DNA of 11,885 nt from an uncultured Candidatus Melainabacteria bacterium (GTDB taxonomy: Bacteria > Cyanobacteriota > Vampirovibrionia > Gastranaerophilales > Gastranaerophilaceae), in assembly GCA_934754855.1 (NCBI GenBank), contig CAKVJR010000042.1:1-11885 (forward strand). Direction: 5' to 3'. A program made the position numbers and the translations under genes. A model generated the notes under the pieces. The model saw only the letters and a list, made by a program, of their open reading frames with translations, searched no databases and was not told the DNA's origin. Below are positions 1 through 7,030 of the stretch, one piece after another (position 1 is the stretch's first letter; each line of letters begins with the position of its first letter).

Positions 1-67
1 TTTTGTAGAGTAACGTATTTGTTGAGTAGGCGGAAAAGCAATAATCGTAAGGTTTTACTCATTTGCT

Positions 68-258
68 GTCATTGCGAGGAACGAGCGAGCAGAGTGCGAA
101 GGGCTTGGCGATGAAAAGACAAAGTCTTTGATATCGGCAACCAGTAGGCACGTTTAATGCGAGCGAAGTGAAAAACAACAAATTTGTGGTAATCCAGTAA
201 CCACGCAATAATTTTATGAATGAAAACAGATTCTTCGGGATAAATCCCTCAGAATGAC
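68..258. repeat. Intergenic structured repeat with imperfect inverted ends
   Basis: The left end reads gtcattgcgagg (68-79). The right end reads cctcagaatgac (247-258), whose reverse complement is gtcattctgagg, so 10 of 12 terminal bases match as an inverted repeat. Inside are small stems: 115-120 with 124-129, 186-190 with 200-204, and 237-241 with 244-248. Phrases of the type 'gtcattgcgagg...gcgaag' and 'cctcagaatgacg' are known from dispersed non-coding repeats in many bacterial genomes. Only one copy lies in this window, so repeat status rests on this resemblance and on the terminal symmetry. An open frame on the minus strand across it (59-301) has no convincing protein features and is treated as non-coding. 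The boundaries are estimates. Confidence 0.55.
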
Positions 259-480
259 GAAAAGAATTTGGAATATTTACAAAAATCAGGTAAATCAACA
301 ATCCCCGTCCCTGCCATTTTCAATCAGCGAAAAATTATACAAATTTCGCATAAAATTTGCAACTTTAATCGATTTACAATCTCGAAAATTTCACGACTCG
401 TAAGTCGTTCTCTCAACAGAGCAATGGCGAAGAACTTTCCGTCGGAGTTTAATCTTATCATCACAACGAAAGGAGATTTT
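259..480 (+). other. Gene-free leader upstream of the cupin gene
   Basis: Together with the repeat before it, this fills the first 480 bases without a supportable gene. It contains an inverted repeat caaattt/aaatttg (340-346 and 353-359, 6-base spacer) that could be an operator or chance A/T symmetry. It also holds a perfect 6-bp hairpin acgact-cgta-agtcgt (393-408). The frame of the downstream gene stays open back to an ATG at 268, but that upstream ATG has no Shine-Dalgarno and the added 71 residues resemble no cupin extension. I could not find a well-spaced -35/-10 pair. Confidence 0.4.
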
Positions 481-786
481 ATGTTTTTTAATGTTTTAAA
501 AGCAAAAGATATCGTGGATTTTAAAGAATCAAAATTCCAAAAAGAAACTTTATTGGTCAATGAGGAAAGCAGTTTAAACGTCATCGCTCTCAAAAAAGAT
601 GAGGTCATCGACACGCACACATCAGCCCGTGATACGGCTGTTTACGTGATTGACGGAGAAATTGAACTTCATTTTGATGCCGAAAAATTTACCATCGACA
701 AGGGCGAATTATTGATGTTCAAAAAAGAGAAAGAACACAAAGTTCTTGCGAAAAAAGACAGCAAATTCTTTGTCATAAAAATTTAA
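481..786 (+). CDS. Small cupin-fold protein
   Basis: A 101-residue protein that appears to be a single-domain cupin, a small beta-barrel used for metal binding, sensing or simple enzymes. The central part follows the cupin pattern: strands around VIALKKDEVIDTHTS, then AVYVIDGEIELHFD with the conserved glycine of the 'v.eGe..l' turn, then a GELLMFKKEKEHKVLA strand whose HKV resembles the second cupin motif. The first motif has only one His (in DTHTS) where metal-binding cupins usually show HxH plus Glu, so metal binding is uncertain. The ATG at 481 is chosen because aaaggaga (470-477) sits directly upstream; the frame is also open back to 268, but no ribosome binding site supports that start. 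It is monocistronic, closed by the terminator at 789-812. The specific function is unknown. Confidence 0.8.
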   Translation: MFFNVLKAKDIVDFKESKFQKETLLVNEESSLNVIALKKDEVIDTHTSARDTAVYVIDGEIELHFDAEKFTIDKGELLMFKKEKEHKVLAKKDSKFFVIKI

Positions 787-788
787 CA

Positions 789-812
789 AAAAGCCCCAAA
801 TACGGGGCTTTT
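789..812. terminator. Bidirectional intrinsic terminator between cupin and radical SAM genes
   Basis: A perfect 9-bp stem, aaaagcccc (789-797) with ggggctttt (804-812), and a 6-base loop. It is flanked by T-runs in both directions (four T on the plus strand, five on the minus strand). It lies between convergent stop codons at 784-786 (+) and 816-818 (-), so it can serve both genes. Confidence 0.9.
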
Positions 813-815
813 AAA

Positions 816-1802
816 CTATTTATTCTGTTCTGCAAGTTTTTTATCTCTGTCAAATCTGAACTGGTCAGCATACGAATAATAGAAAAGTCCCAAATCGAGT
901 TCTTTCGTACGTCTTTCGACATAAGCGATAAGGTTTGCGATATGTTCGGGAACATTTTGTTTTCTCGGGATATACCATTTGCCCTCAATATCGATGCAGA
1001 CTTGTTTTAAGCCGATTTCGCAAGATTGTGTAAGCCAATTTTCGATTTCACGTTCGGAATCGTTAACGCCCGGAATAATGATATATTTTGAGCGAACGAG
1101 TGTTTTATTGTCGGTTTGAACGGACGCATAAAGTTTCAAAGTTTCCATAACCTTGTCATAAGCGTCAATTTGCTTAATTTTCTTATAAGTTTCTCTATCA
1201 GAACAATCAACAGAAACAGTAACATCAAGACGTCCCGTTGGAATGCCTTTCAATATTGACTTAACGGGTTTTATGCCCGACGTATTCGTAACGATACTTC
1301 TGACGTTGTTTTCGAGGAATAATTCCGTAATATCGTCAAATTCGTCCAAACAAGCGGGTTCTCCACCACCATAAGCCAAATAACCGTTAAATCTGAGCAA
1401 CTTTCTCTCAAGCATTTCTTGCAAAATAGGCATCATTTTATACTCTTGCAAGGAATTAAAATATTTTTTATTTTCCTCGGTATAACAATAACTGCAATTG
1501 CAATTACATCTTGTCCAATGCGAAATATAAAAATTTGAGAAATATTCTTCTGTGTCCCACCAATCCTCTTTGAGGTTAAAACAATTTTCACAATGCGGGT
1601 CAATTATGCCCCGTTTGTTCTTTTCACGAATTTCCCTCATTTGGTCACAAAGTGCGTCCCAATCAATTTTTTGACCGTAATAATCACGTTGGAGCCAAAA
1701 CGGAGTTCCCAATTTGCCCGTCAAAAAACAACAAACCTGAATACTGTCATAATAAAAATATATTCCGTGCTCCAAAAGGTGACAACTTTTGTATTGTTCC
1801 AT
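816..1802 (-). CDS. Radical SAM protein with N-terminal cysteine-rich segment
   Basis: A 328-residue radical S-adenosylmethionine enzyme. The [4Fe-4S] motif CX3CX2C is Cys99, Cys103 and Cys106 within RCNCNCSYCY, and the SAM-binding GGEP-type motif is YGGGEP at 144-149. Beta-strand motifs such as VTVSVDCSD and SKYIIIPGVND fit the partial TIM barrel. Before the barrel there are about 95 residues carrying Cys7, Cys24-Cys25, Cys52 and a CENC motif (71-74). This arrangement looks like a SPASM/twitch-type auxiliary cluster domain placed N-terminal rather than C-terminal; that reading is inference. The substrate is unknown: no RiPP precursor peptide or known pathway partner is adjacent. The ATG at 1800-1802 is preceded by a weak GGGG ribosome site. 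The stop TAG (816-818) abuts the shared terminator. The gene is divergent from leuA. Confidence 0.88.
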   Translation of the reverse strand: MEQYKSCHLLEHGIYFYYDSIQVCCFLTGKLGTPFWLQRDYYGQKIDWDALCDQMREIREKNKRGIIDPHCENCFNLKEDWWDTEEYFSNFYISHWTRCNCNCSYCYTEENKKYFNSLQEYKMMPILQEMLERKLLRFNGYLAYGGGEPACLDEFDDITELFLENNVRSIVTNTSGIKPVKSILKGIPTGRLDVTVSVDCSDRETYKKIKQIDAYDKVMETLKLYASVQTDNKTLVRSKYIIIPGVNDSEREIENWLTQSCEIGLKQVCIDIEGKWYIPRKQNVPEHIANLIAYVERRTKELDLGLFYYSYADQFRFDRDKKLAEQNK

Positions 1803-1831
1803 TTTTACCCCGTTTCAAGGATTAATAACTT

Positions 1832-1859
1832 TTGATTTTCTTAATTTACATTGTATAAT
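1832..1859 (+). promoter_or_regulatory. Sigma70-type promoter for leuA-marC
   Basis: A perfect TATAAT -10 box (1854-1859) with TTGATT (1832-1837, four of six) 16 bases upstream. The predicted start is near 1866, giving a leader of about 25 bases that includes agaggg (1878-1883) ahead of the ATG at 1891. There is no room for a T-box or leucine attenuator in so short a leader. Confidence 0.65.
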
Positions 1860-1877
1860 GAAAAAGTAATTATGCAA
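1850..1877 (-). promoter_or_regulatory. Candidate promoter for the radical SAM gene
   Basis: On the minus strand, TACAAT (1850-1855, five of six consensus bases) lies 16 bases downstream of TTGCAT (1872-1877, only three of six). It overlaps the leuA -10 hexamer by two bases, so the two divergent promoters would compete for polymerase. This is a weak call because of the poor -35. Confidence 0.3.
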
Positions 1878-1890
1878 AGAGGGCTACAAT

Positions 1891-3411
1891 ATGACTAAAT
1901 TACCTTTTTTTTACGATATAACTTTGCGTGACGGCAACCAATCACTCAAGCGTCCGTGGAATATTGACGAAAAAGAAGAAGTTTTTAAATTACTTATGGA
2001 TTTGAAAATCCCCGCCGTTGAAGCAGGTTTCCCCGCATCTTCGGAAATGGATTTTGAAACTTGTAAAAGACTTGCAGAAATTGCTCCCTCAAATGTCACA
2101 ATAAGCGGACTTGCAAGAGCCGTCGAAAGCGACATTATCAGAGCAGTTGAGGCAATCAGCCCCGCTAAAAAGCCCCGTTTGCACACATTTATCGCAATGA
2201 GCCCGTTCAATATGAAATACGTTTTGAACAAACGTCCCGAAGAAGTCCAAAAAACGGCAATTGAAGCGGTAAAATTCGCTAAATCAAAATTAGGCAAAAA
2301 TGCCGACATCGAATTTTCAGCAGAACACTTCGGCGATTGTGCAGAAAATATCGATTTTGTTATTGAAACATTTAAAAAAGTTGTAAAAGCAGGTGCCACA
2401 ACGATTAACCTCCCCAATACGGTTGAACGTTCAAGAGTTAAAAACTTCACCGATTTGGTCGAAAAAGTTTATATCGCTCTTCCGAAAGACATCAACATTT
2501 CCGTTCACTGTCACAATGACCTCGGAATGGCTACTGCCGCAACCGTTGAAAGTTACTTCAAAGGTGCAGTTCAGTTAGAAACAGCCTTGAACGGTTTGGG
2601 TGAAAGAGCAGGAAACACGAACTTCTACGAAGTCGCAGTTGCTTTGCACAATTCAGGCGTCGAAGTTCCTGTCGATTTGTCCAAAATTTACGAAACTGCT
2701 CTCATCATTGAGGAAATGTCAAAAGTAAGAATTTACGAAAAAGCACCATTAATCGGCCCTGAAGCACTCGCTCATAGAAGTGGTATTCACCAAGACGGTG
2801 CAGTTAAAACAAAAGATATGGAAAAAGGTGCATACAGACCTATTCACCCGTCACTCATCGGAAGAAAAGATGACGAAAAGTTGGGCATCACAAGCCAATC
2901 GGGCAAAACCGCACTCTACGAAATTATCAGCCGTGCAGGTTATCCGATTACAATTCAAGAGGCAGAAAGAATTTCTCCAACAATCAAAGAAGCAGCAGAA
3001 AAAGTCGGCGAATTGCCTACTCGCAACCTCATCGACATCTATTTGAAAGAAGTTTTCGACGTAAAAGGTCCTTTCCACATTTTGAAATTGGACAAAATCA
3101 ACGAAAACGATTACAAATTGTTGTTCACTCACAACTCGGATACTTTTGAAGTCGAGGGCAAAGGAAACGGGCCGCTCGATGCTTGCCTCAACGCTTTGAA
3201 ACAAACAGGTTTTGAACAAAAACTCGTTCACTATGAACAAAAAGCAATGGACGAAGAACTTTTGGGTTCAGGTGCAACCGCTATGACGGTCATAAAATTT
3301 GAAGCACCGAACGGCAAAATCATTATCGCAAGAGGTCAGGACGAAAGTACCGCAAACGCTAACGTTAAGGCAATCTTTAACGGCTTGAATATTATCGCAA
3401 AAATGCAATAA
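1891..3411 (+). CDS. leuA: 2-isopropylmalate synthase family protein
   Basis: A 506-residue enzyme of the HMGL-like acyltransferase family. LeuA condenses acetyl-CoA with 2-oxoisovalerate, the first committed step of leucine synthesis, in the cytosol. Visible motifs are TLRDGNQS (residues 11-18, with the catalytic Arg13 and metal ligand Asp14), the metal-binding HCHNDLGMA (206-214), the GLGERAGN signature (235-242) and HRSGIHQDG (295-303). The C-terminal ~120 residues, including GNGP (425-428), look like the LeuA dimer allosteric domain, which implies feedback control by leucine or a related end product. Some details (LRDGNQ, RPWN) recall the type-2 LeuA branch while HRSGIHQDG is type-1-like. 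Citramalate synthase is the main alternative; both share this architecture. No leuB, leuC or leuD lies in the window. The ribosome site agaggg supports the start. marC follows 29 bases downstream with no terminator between. Confidence 0.87.
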   Translation: MTKLPFFYDITLRDGNQSLKRPWNIDEKEEVFKLLMDLKIPAVEAGFPASSEMDFETCKRLAEIAPSNVTISGLARAVESDIIRAVEAISPAKKPRLHTFIAMSPFNMKYVLNKRPEEVQKTAIEAVKFAKSKLGKNADIEFSAEHFGDCAENIDFVIETFKKVVKAGATTINLPNTVERSRVKNFTDLVEKVYIALPKDINISVHCHNDLGMATAATVESYFKGAVQLETALNGLGERAGNTNFYEVAVALHNSGVEVPVDLSKIYETALIIEEMSKVRIYEKAPLIGPEALAHRSGIHQDGAVKTKDMEKGAYRPIHPSLIGRKDDEKLGITSQSGKTALYEIISRAGYPITIQEAERISPTIKEAAEKVGELPTRNLIDIYLKEVFDVKGPFHILKLDKINENDYKLLFTHNSDTFEVEGKGNGPLDACLNALKQTGFEQKLVHYEQKAMDEELLGSGATAMTVIKFEAPNGKIIIARGQDESTANANVKAIFNGLNIIAKMQ

Positions 3412-3440
3412 TATAAACAGATAGGCAAAAGAGTAAAAAA

Positions 3441-4085
3441 ATGATGGAAGTACTAAAAACTTTATTTGCAATATTTTCTGCACTTTTTTTCAAGATTGAT
3501 ATTTTGGGCAACTTGCCGATTTTCATCTCATTGACTGCAAATTATTCCCCCCGATATCAACGGAAAATGGCGTTGAAAGGTCCTGTCATCTCATTTTTCA
3601 TTCTTACGGCATTTGCTCTTTTGGGCAACGTAATTTTGGAATGGTTCGGGCTTTCTCTTCCTGCATTCAAGTTTGCCGGCGGAATTTTACTCCTCTTCCT
3701 ATCAATCGACATGGTTATGGCAAATCCTGAACCGCAAATGAAATCAGAAACGGGAGCCGCAAAAAAAGAAACAGATCATCGTCAGGATATTTCGGTCTTT
3801 CCCCTTGCAATACCTTTGCTTTCAGGTCCTGCATCAATGACGCTTTTGGTCTTGATGATGAAAGAATATCAGGCACAACCGATTAACCAAATCATCGTTA
3901 TCATCGCTCTTTTCCTGAATATGGTGCTTTGTTGGATAGCATTCAGATATGCAACTTACATTGCCAAATTTTTGGGTCGCTCAGGTATCAACGTACTGAC
4001 CCGTATTTTCGGTGTGCTTTTGACCGCACTTGCCTGCCAATTCTTTATCGACGGCATTATCGAAGCATTCCACATCAAATTCTAA
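3441..4085 (+). CDS. MarC family integral membrane protein (UPF0056)
   Basis: A 214-residue inner-membrane protein of the MarC/UPF0056 family. Six hydrophobic segments are visible at about 4-32, 47-70, 73-93, 118-144, 150-175 and 185-210, with a hydrophilic loop around 94-117. Family signatures are the ILGNLPIF block (21-28, equivalent to the usual DPxGNxPxF with Asp20 shifted), FPLAIPLLSGPAS in the fourth segment, and LTRIFGVLLTALACQFFIDG in the last. The molecular role of the family is not established; the old link to multiple antibiotic resistance was not upheld. Two in-frame ATGs (3441 and 3444) are possible, with only a weak gag upstream. It lies 29 bases after leuA and is probably co-transcribed, though a shared function is not implied. 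Its stop codon overlaps the end of the convergent gene at 4082. Confidence 0.9.
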   Translation: MMEVLKTLFAIFSALFFKIDILGNLPIFISLTANYSPRYQRKMALKGPVISFFILTAFALLGNVILEWFGLSLPAFKFAGGILLLFLSIDMVMANPEPQMKSETGAAKKETDHRQDISVFPLAIPLLSGPASMTLLVLMMKEYQAQPINQIIVIIALFLNMVLCWIAFRYATYIAKFLGRSGINVLTRIFGVLLTALACQFFIDGIIEAFHIKF

Positions 4086-4411
4086 AACGATGTGTTTGTA
4101 AAAGGATTTTCCTTTTGTGGGTTTAATTTTTCGGAAATTTTTTCACCGATTTTTTCGGCTATTTTTCCGAACCATTTACCCGCAGACGGCTCGTCCTTTG
4201 TGGTTTCCTCAAACTTATCATTAAAATCCGACTCAGAATCAAGTTGAAGAACATCAGCATCGTCTTCAGAGAGAAGTTTCTTTTCTTCTTCCTCTTTTTT
4301 CTTCCTCTTTTCTTGCTGCATGTAGCCCAAATTACCGCCCCCACCATTGTTTTGGACGAACTGAGGATTTTGAATGTACGGCTGCCTGATAGGCGACGTT
4401 TCAAATGACAT
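4082..4411 (-). CDS. Small charged hypothetical protein
   Basis: A 109-residue protein I do not recognise. It has no signal peptide or membrane segment. The N-terminal third is polar with an NNGGGG stretch (21-26). Then comes a highly charged block rich in Lys and Glu (33-46), an acidic middle (about 48-75), and a predicted amphipathic helix GKWFGKIAEKIGEKISEKL (78-96). Such a layout suggests a mostly disordered protein with a helical binding tail. The ATG (4409-4411) has an AAGGAAG element on the minus strand, but at longer than ideal distance. The 3' end overlaps marC by four bases, tail to tail, with no terminator between them. A chance open frame cannot be fully excluded, but the ordered composition and lone position favour a real gene. 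Confidence 0.6.
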   Translation of the reverse strand: MSFETSPIRQPYIQNPQFVQNNGGGGNLGYMQQEKRKKKEEEEKKLLSEDDADVLQLDSESDFNDKFEETTKDEPSAGKWFGKIAEKIGEKISEKLNPQKENPFTNTSF

Positions 4412-4552
4412 TTTAAACCACTTCTTCCTTTGACCTTAGTCTAACTCTTCTATCGGCATAATTTCATCATTTATTTAACGTATCATTAAGAATTATTAAG
4501 TAATATTAACTTCAAAAATCTCATAACCTCAGAGTATTTTTGCGATGAAGAT

Positions 4553-4580
4553 TTGAAATCGTGTTTGAAATAATTATAAT
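4553..4580 (+). promoter_or_regulatory. Strong promoter match immediately before the 4596 gene
   Basis: TTGAAA (4553-4558, five of six) and a perfect TATAAT (4575-4580) are separated by 16 bases. Transcription would start near 4586-4587, leaving a leader of only about ten bases before the ATG at 4596. The AAGG that could serve as ribosome site (4585-4588) sits right at the predicted start. Confidence 0.6.
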
Positions 4581-4595
4581 AAAAAAGGTAAAACT

Positions 4596-5594
4596 ATGAG
4601 CGAAGGTATAAATTTCAATCCGAACAATGCTCGGTTTATAAACACAAATATGAACACGGCAAAAGCAGTGGCGGCAGAAGTCGTCAATACTGTCGTGCAA
4701 CAAACCGTTGTTCAAAATACCCAACAATTTGTCAATCAATCGGCAAGGTCGCTCTATCAATTTTTTGCTAATCTTCAAGCCTCACAACAACTTCAAGCCA
4801 ATGAAATGAGTTTGGTTTTGAAAGATTTGTTGAATATGCAAAAGGATATGGAGTCGTTTTTGACGACAATGGCTGACGGGCGAACAGCCGCACAGTTGTC
4901 GAAAGCGGACATTACACAAATTCTGATGAATTCTCAAATGGATTTGAGCAAAATGATTGCATTTATGCAACAAAACGGCAAAGATGCACTCGGAAAACTT
5001 TTCAATATGACGGCAAAATTTGCACCGACAGGCAACATCACAACAGGCTCTCAAATGGGCGAACTGATAGCAATTCTGAATGCTTGTACCCCGAAAGCGG
5101 ACACTCAGCAAGTTCAGGTTTTAAAAAATATGATGTTGTTGTATTTGCCATGGTTGCCGCTTGGAGAACAAAATTTTTCTATCGAAATCGGTACTTCACA
5201 AAAAAACGGTGAAGAGGGCGGCGGCGGAGAAGATTCCGTCACAATCCTCATTCAGACGGTCAATTTCGGCAATGTTCAAGTTTTGATTTTCAAAAGTGAT
5301 TCCACAATAAATTTCAACATCACAGCGGGCGACATTTTCCCGAAAGAAGACATTATAAGCCTTATCAAATCAGAGGCGAAAGATTATAACGTTCAAACAG
5401 AGATGTCGTTTGAGAAGAAAGAGGTCTTGGGCAAAAAACAAAAGCCCGAAAACGCCCAAACTCAGATATCCGTAAATACAAGCAGTCAGGTTAATCCGTT
5501 TTTGATTTTAATGGCACAACTTGCCGTCAGAATAATTATTGAATTTGACAAAAATGCATCGCTTGTTGAAAATCGTAAGGCAAAATTGGAGTAA
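4596..5594 (+). CDS. Hypothetical protein with a weak FliK-C-like segment
   Basis: A 332-residue protein without signal peptide. The N-terminal part (about 20-65) is rich in Gln, Asn, Val and Ala. It is followed by predicted helices (about 65-180) with many Met and Gln. After LPWLP (184-188) comes a strand, a GEEGGGGE linker (205-212) and a beta-rich block starting at Asp213 (SVTILIQTVNFGNVQVLIF and on). The block recalls the C-terminal domain of FliK, the flagellar hook-length control protein, in which a 'LGxVxV' strand follows a polar strand. That likeness is by eye, and no flagellar gene is in the window. The C-terminal tail (about 270-332) is polar with a short hydrophobic helix (NPFLILMAQLAVRIIIEF). 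A role in export-apparatus length control or adhesion is possible but unproven. It lies 35 bases before radA, which has its own promoter. Confidence 0.75.
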   Translation: MSEGINFNPNNARFINTNMNTAKAVAAEVVNTVVQQTVVQNTQQFVNQSARSLYQFFANLQASQQLQANEMSLVLKDLLNMQKDMESFLTTMADGRTAAQLSKADITQILMNSQMDLSKMIAFMQQNGKDALGKLFNMTAKFAPTGNITTGSQMGELIAILNACTPKADTQQVQVLKNMMLLYLPWLPLGEQNFSIEIGTSQKNGEEGGGGEDSVTILIQTVNFGNVQVLIFKSDSTINFNITAGDIFPKEDIISLIKSEAKDYNVQTEMSFEKKEVLGKKQKPENAQTQISVNTSSQVNPFLILMAQLAVRIIIEFDKNASLVENRKAKLE

Positions 5595-5599
5595 AACTG

Positions 5600-5608
5600 T
5601 GATATAAT
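5600..5608 (+). promoter_or_regulatory. Extended -10 promoter for radA
   Basis: The nonamer tgatataat (5600-5608) is a perfect extended -10 (TG, one base, TATAAT) in the 35-base gap before radA. No -35 hexamer is found at the right distance, which extended -10 promoters can tolerate. The predicted start is near 5615, with ribosome site taggag (5616-5621) eight bases before the ATG. Confidence 0.6.
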
Positions 5609-5629
5609 CGCCATGTAGGAGAATTTATC

Positions 5630-6997
5630 ATGGCGACTAAAACAAAATGGGTTTGTCAATCTTGCGGATACGAAACCCCGAAATATATGGGGAAATGCCC
5701 TGAATGCGGTTCTTGGGCAAGTTTTGTCGAAGAAACTGTTTCATCAACCGAAAAATCAAAACAATCCGCCATCGTTGATATTGGAGAAATTTCAAAAATA
5801 AACGAAATTAAAATTGACGAAAAAGTAAGACTGACAACGGGATTTGAAGAATTTGACCGTGTTCTCGGCGGAGGTGCAGTAACAGGTTCGACAATTCTTC
5901 TCGCAGGCGACCCCGGAATAGGAAAATCCACCCTCGTTTTGCAAACCGCAAGAGCCATTGCAGATGCCGACAAAAAAGTTCTCTATGTTTGTGCGGAAGA
6001 ATCCGCAAATCAAGTCAAATTGCGGGCTGAAAGATTAGGCGTAAATTCCGAAAACATATACGTTTACTCACAAACAGATGTTTCTAACGTAAAAAAGCAA
6101 ATTTCAGAAATCAAACCCGATTTTTTAATCATAGACAGTATTCAAGCGGTTTTTGCCCCCAATATCACAAGCGGTGCGGGAAGTGTATCTCAAATCAGAG
6201 AATGCACAAACATTTTCACAGAAATTGCAAAATCAAAAAACATAACAACGATAATTATCGGTCACGTTACAAAAGACGGAAACATAGCAGGTCCGAGGGT
6301 TTTAGAACACATGGTCGATGTCGTTCTTCACTTTGAGGGGGATAAATACAAATCGTACAGAATTTTGCGGAGCATCAAAAACCGTTTCGGCAGCACGAAC
6401 GAAATCGGCATTTTCAATATGGTTGAAACAGGATTGAAAGAAATTTCCAATCCGAACGAAATTTTCCTTAGCGAACGAAGCGGCACATCAACTCCCGGAA
6501 GCACCGTAATTATGGCATTTGAGGGCAGCAGAGTCATAACTGCCGAAATTCAGGCACTTGTCGGCACAACCGCCTATCCCGCCCCAAGACGGGTTACGAA
6601 CGGCATTGATTACAACAGACTTTTGCAAATCCTTGCCGTCATTGAAAAAAGAATAGGTTTAAAATTTAACACAAGCGATGTTTACGTCAATATTACGGGC
6701 GGAATCGAAATCGACGAACCCGCAGCAGACTTGGGAGTTGCACTTGCAATCATAACTTGTGCAAGAGATGTTTTGGTCAGCCCCGATACCGTAATTGTCG
6801 GCGAAATCGGACTTTCGGGCGAAATTCGCAAAGTTAATAACATCGAAAAAAGAATTGCCGAAGCCCAAAAGTTAGGTTTCAAAAAAATTCTTATCCCGAA
6901 AGGAAATTTATCCTCAAACAGCAAATTCACAATTAAAATCATAGAAATCGAAAGAATTACGGACGCTCTGACAAGTTGCGTTTCAAAAAATCAATAA
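5630..6997 (+). CDS. radA: DNA repair protein RadA (Sms)
   Basis: A 455-residue protein, the usual size for RadA/Sms, the RecA-related branch-migration helicase that processes recombination intermediates on DNA. An N-terminal C4 zinc finger is formed by Cys9, Cys12, Cys23 and Cys26. The Walker A motif is GDPGIGKST (93-101). The RadA-specific KNRFG motif, needed for branch migration, is at 250-254. The Walker B-type strand is FLIIDSIQ. The C-terminal third is the Lon protease-like domain (for example DVYVNITGGIEIDEPAADLG), which acts as a hexamer scaffold rather than a protease. Nothing is missing or degenerate. The start is fixed by taggag (5616-5621) and by the zinc finger beginning at residue 9. 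It is closed by the terminator at 7002-7025. Confidence 0.97.
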   Translation: MATKTKWVCQSCGYETPKYMGKCPECGSWASFVEETVSSTEKSKQSAIVDIGEISKINEIKIDEKVRLTTGFEEFDRVLGGGAVTGSTILLAGDPGIGKSTLVLQTARAIADADKKVLYVCAEESANQVKLRAERLGVNSENIYVYSQTDVSNVKKQISEIKPDFLIIDSIQAVFAPNITSGAGSVSQIRECTNIFTEIAKSKNITTIIIGHVTKDGNIAGPRVLEHMVDVVLHFEGDKYKSYRILRSIKNRFGSTNEIGIFNMVETGLKEISNPNEIFLSERSGTSTPGSTVIMAFEGSRVITAEIQALVGTTAYPAPRRVTNGIDYNRLLQILAVIEKRIGLKFNTSDVYVNITGGIEIDEPAADLGVALAIITCARDVLVSPDTVIVGEIGLSGEIRKVNNIEKRIAEAQKLGFKKILIPKGNLSSNSKFTIKIIEIERITDALTSCVSKNQ

Positions 6998-7001
6998 CAA
7001 A

Positions 7002-7025
7002 AAGGCAGAACCGAAATTCTGCCTT
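7002..7025. terminator. Intrinsic terminator between radA and the methyltransferase gene
   Basis: A perfect 9-bp stem, aaggcagaa (7002-7010) with ttctgcctt (7017-7025), and a six-base loop. The minus-strand side continues into five T; the plus side continues into a T-rich stretch (taattttta). It lies between convergent stop codons at 6995-6997 (+) and 7031-7033 (-). Confidence 0.88.
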
Positions 7026-7030
7026 AATTT

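Noticed and set aside
59..301. 80-residue open frame on the minus strand
   Set aside because: It lies almost wholly inside the structured repeat and has no ribosome site or recognisable protein features.
324..450. Minus-strand peptide with LTSREIFEIVNRL, resembling a LuxR-type helix-turn-helix
   Set aside because: The motif is partial, the frame runs antisense through the cupin coding region, and no start signal fits.
268..480. N-terminal extension of the cupin protein
   Set aside because: No ribosome site before 268, while aaaggaga sits just before the ATG at 481; the extra residues do not resemble cupin sequence.
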